Origin: Streptomyces sp. A012304
Lineage (GTDB): Bacteria; Actinomycetota; Actinomycetes; Streptomycetales; Streptomycetaceae
Direction: 5' to 3'
Assembly (NCBI RefSeq): GCF_026008495.1
Contig: NZ_BQUN01000001.1
Location: 100,736-164,735, forward strand
DNA: 64,000 bases
Shown: positions 62,552-64,000 of the stretch, piece after piece
Layout of the letters: the number at the start of each line of letters is the position of its first letter
Numbering within the stretch: position 1 is the first letter of the stretch
Notes under the pieces: model-generated
What the model saw: only the letters and a program-made list of their open reading frames with translations
Told to the model about the DNA's origin: nothing
Databases searched by the model: none
Made by a program: the position numbers and the translations under genes

Positions 62552-63766
62552 TCAGGCGGACAGAGAAGCGAAGGCGGCTTCGGCCTCTCGGGCGGCGGTG
62601 AGGCGTGCCTCTGCGGCCGCCTCGTGCCGACGGAGTTCGGCGACTGCCTGCGCAGGAGCCTGGCGCAGCTGGTCCACCCGGCTCTTCCCGGCGACCAGGC
62701 GCAGCACGTCCACGTCGTTGCGGTCGCGGTAAGCGACCGCGAGCGCCCGGATCACGCTGCTGATCCACGCGGCCGTGTGGGCGGGCAGCGGACGGTCGGG
62801 GCGGTCGGCCCGCCGGACACCCGGAATCGACTCGGGCAGCGCCAGCGTGAACGCCCCGGCGTCGGTGCAGTTCCACGAGCCTCGCAGCCGGATGCCGTTG
62901 ACCACCGGCTCGTCCTCCCGGCCCGTTCCGTCGGGGAGCAGACCGGCTCCGAGCTGGACGCTCACCCCGCCGGGGAGAGGGTCGCGGCTGAGGCGCACCG
63001 GGCCGACCGTGAAGTCTCCGCGCACCCGTGCACCCCCCGTCACGGTGTAGGTGATCGTCCCGTCGCAAGGGTTGAGCCGGGGGCGGGCTGAGAGGATACC
63101 GGTGCTGCCGCTGATGGGGTCGAGGTAGTTGATGTGGAGGAGCGGCGGCAGAACCGGCAGCGTCGGGGTGTCGGCCTGAGCGACCGCCTCCAGCTCCTGG
63201 AGGACGGACCAGTGCTGCCTGATCTGGGCGCGGATGCTCTCCAACTCCCGCTCCACCGCCTCCCGTGCCGCCTGGCTCGGGGTGTCGGGCTGCTGCTGGG
63301 CATGGCGCGCGGCGGCCCTGACAAGCCCGAGTCGGTTGGGCCGGGTGGCCCAGTGCGCGACCACGGCGCGCACGACTTCGGCCAGCGACCGCGCTGTGCT
63401 GCGCGGAACGGGTCGCAGTGTCCCGTCCGACCTGACCCACTGGCCGCGCGCGTCCAGCCGGGACGCATCAGGAAGCGCATCGACCGCGAGCGGCCCGCAC
63501 TCGCCGCGCACGCGGGTCCGGCGGATGCGGGGTTCGTCCACCCGCTCGCGCTGCGGCGTCTCGGGATGATCGCCGTAGACGACCCGAACGAGACAGGTGT
63601 CGCTTCCGGGGGCGGTTTCGGGGACGACGATGAACGTGCCGCGGATCTCGTCACCGGTGACCTGATAGCGGGCATGCCCGGTGAATCGGTCGAACATCCC
63701 GACGGCGGGCACGGTAACGTCCTGGCGGAGAACGAGCCGTAGCTCGGTAGGTGAGTGGAAGGACAA
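62552..63766 (-). CDS. Hypothetical two-repeat protein
   Basis: From TTG 63766 (AGGAG upstream) the protein has 404 residues; longer starts would lie in the promoter. Two similar halves are visible: each has a beta part (RYQVTGDEIRGTFIVVPE; TYTVTGGARVRGDFTVGPV), then ECGPLAVDALPDASRLD against DAGAFTLALPESIPGVR, and a helical end (SLAEVVRAVVAHWATRPNRL; WISSVIRALAVAYRDRNDV). A coiled region with REAVERELESIRAQIRQH joins them. No family was recognised. Confidence 0.65.
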   Translation of the reverse strand: MSFHSPTELRLVLRQDVTVPAVGMFDRFTGHARYQVTGDEIRGTFIVVPETAPGSDTCLVRVVYGDHPETPQRERVDEPRIRRTRVRGECGPLAVDALPDASRLDARGQWVRSDGTLRPVPRSTARSLAEVVRAVVAHWATRPNRLGLVRAAARHAQQQPDTPSQAAREAVERELESIRAQIRQHWSVLQELEAVAQADTPTLPVLPPLLHINYLDPISGSTGILSARPRLNPCDGTITYTVTGGARVRGDFTVGPVRLSRDPLPGGVSVQLGAGLLPDGTGREDEPVVNGIRLRGSWNCTDAGAFTLALPESIPGVRRADRPDRPLPAHTAAWISSVIRALAVAYRDRNDVDVLRLVAGKSRVDQLRQAPAQAVAELRRHEAAAEARLTAAREAEAAFASLSA

Positions 63767-63848
63767 GAGGTTCTCCTGGATCGGCGGTTTCCCTCGGACT
63801 GTGTAGGGCCGTAGCCGGCGTGGCGCGCTGTCCGCCCGAGCGATCTCA

Positions 63849-63877
63849 AGTCTACCATAGTAAAACCAATTAAGCAA
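63849..63877 (-). promoter_or_regulatory. Promoter TTGCTT-17-TAGACT for the 62.6-63.8 kb gene
   Basis: On the minus strand TTGCTT (63872-63877) and TAGACT (63849-63854) are 17 bases apart with the spacer AATTGGTTTTACTATGG. About 76 bases of leader follow before the TTG start at 63766. The shared spacer with the promoter at 62471-62499 suggests joint control. Confidence 0.65.
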
Positions 63878-63906
63878 TATTCAGTTTGAGGGTCTCGGCT
63901 TTCCCG

Positions 63907-63912
63907 TATAGT
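63907..63912 (+). promoter_or_regulatory. -10 box of the initiator tRNA gene
   Basis: TATAGT lies 12 bases before the tRNA. A weak -35-like TTTGAG is at 63885-63890 (spacing 16). This fits a normal vegetative tRNA promoter, divergent from the promoter at 63849-63877. Confidence 0.5.
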
Positions 63913-63924
63913 CAGGGGCACCGA

Positions 63925-63998
63925 CGCGGGGTGGAGCAGCTCGGTAGCTCGCTGGGCTCATAACCCAGAGGTCGCAGGTTCAAATCCTGTCCCCGCTA
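63925..63998 (+). tRNA. Initiator tRNA-fMet (CAT)
   Basis: The 74-base cloverleaf has the anticodon CAT in the loop CTCATAA, the three consecutive G-C pairs in the anticodon stem (CTGGG/CCCAG) and a 1-72 mismatch (C1, T72), both hallmarks of initiator tRNA. The T-arm is GCAGG-TTCAAAT-CCTGT. CCA is not encoded; the window ends two bases after A73. Initiator tRNA genes are usually chromosomal. Confidence 0.93.
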
Positions 63999-64000
63999 CT

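Noticed and set aside
1..64000. CRISPR arrays, rRNA genes or integrase genes
   Set aside because: No regularly spaced direct repeats, rRNA sequence or tyrosine/serine integrase was found. Only a degenerate resolvase-like protein at 6.5 kb and the IS110 transposase relate to recombination.

Overview
This is very high-GC DNA with frequent GTG starts, many 4-bp ATGA/GTGA gene overlaps and gene families typical of actinomycetes: XRE/TPR regulators, a MAB_1171c-like membrane protein, the SNF2-SWIM pair, PucR-type regulators, an IS110/IS117-like element and leaderless TAnnnT promoters. It reads as Streptomyces or a close relative. Most of the window is accessory. It opens with a ParA-like ATPase and a truncated partner gene and ends with an initiator tRNA gene, so I cannot say whether it is a chromosomal island, an integrated element or a large plasmid.

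Layout. (1) 1-2.9 kb: a parA-like operon on the minus strand, fronted by an AT-richer regulatory or centromere-like region with a long inverted repeat. (2) 2.9-7.8 kb: a sugar-nucleotide-reductase-like gene; a minus-strand unit of XRE/TPR regulator, YdcF-like and WbqC-like genes; and a plus-strand three-gene unit with an RsbW-like ATPase. (3) 7.8-13.6 kb: hypothetical genes, a DNA ligase remnant and an AlbA_2 (Schlafen-type) ATP-binding protein. (4) 13.7-23.9 kb: a defence-like block made of a TnsA-like endonuclease with an altered active site, an SNF2 helicase with its SWIM partner, and a two-gene Hachiman-like system (HamA nuclease and HamB helicase) in which the helicase carries a C-terminal HIRAN-like domain. 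(5) 24-36.8 kb: hypothetical genes (one frameshifted), a membrane Ser/Thr kinase, a cytochrome P450, an XRE/membrane-protein pair, a decayed ORF with tandem amber stops, a PucR-like regulator and an ATP-dependent DNA ligase.

(6) 38-60.3 kb: about 22 kb in which nearly every gene lies on the plus strand. It starts with four small secreted SH3-like proteins and another secreted protein, closed by a strong hairpin. A pathway-like unit follows (41.1-51.5 kb): three MFS transporters, a HAD hydrolase, a FemAB/GNAT-like transferase, an ATP-grasp ligase with a degenerate paralogue, an orphan tryptophan-synthase-alpha homologue, and two very small ORFs coupled by ATGA overlaps. The rest is lipoproteins, an OmpA-domain protein, another SH3-like protein, two paralogous four-cysteine membrane proteins and a large membrane protein, interrupted by an IS110-family element. 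The gene set suggests a small amino-acid or peptide-derived exported product together with a cell-surface module. No known product can be named.

(7) 60.4-63.9 kb: a minus-strand set of hypothetical genes driven by at least two near-identical promoters that share an unusual AT-rich spacer, followed by the initiator tRNA gene.

The strongest candidates for something undescribed are the HamAB-HIRAN operon, the 41-51.5 kb ATP-grasp/FemAB/TrpA-like cluster with its tiny ORFs, and the palindrome-rich region in front of parA. All family names come from reading motifs by eye; no database search was possible.
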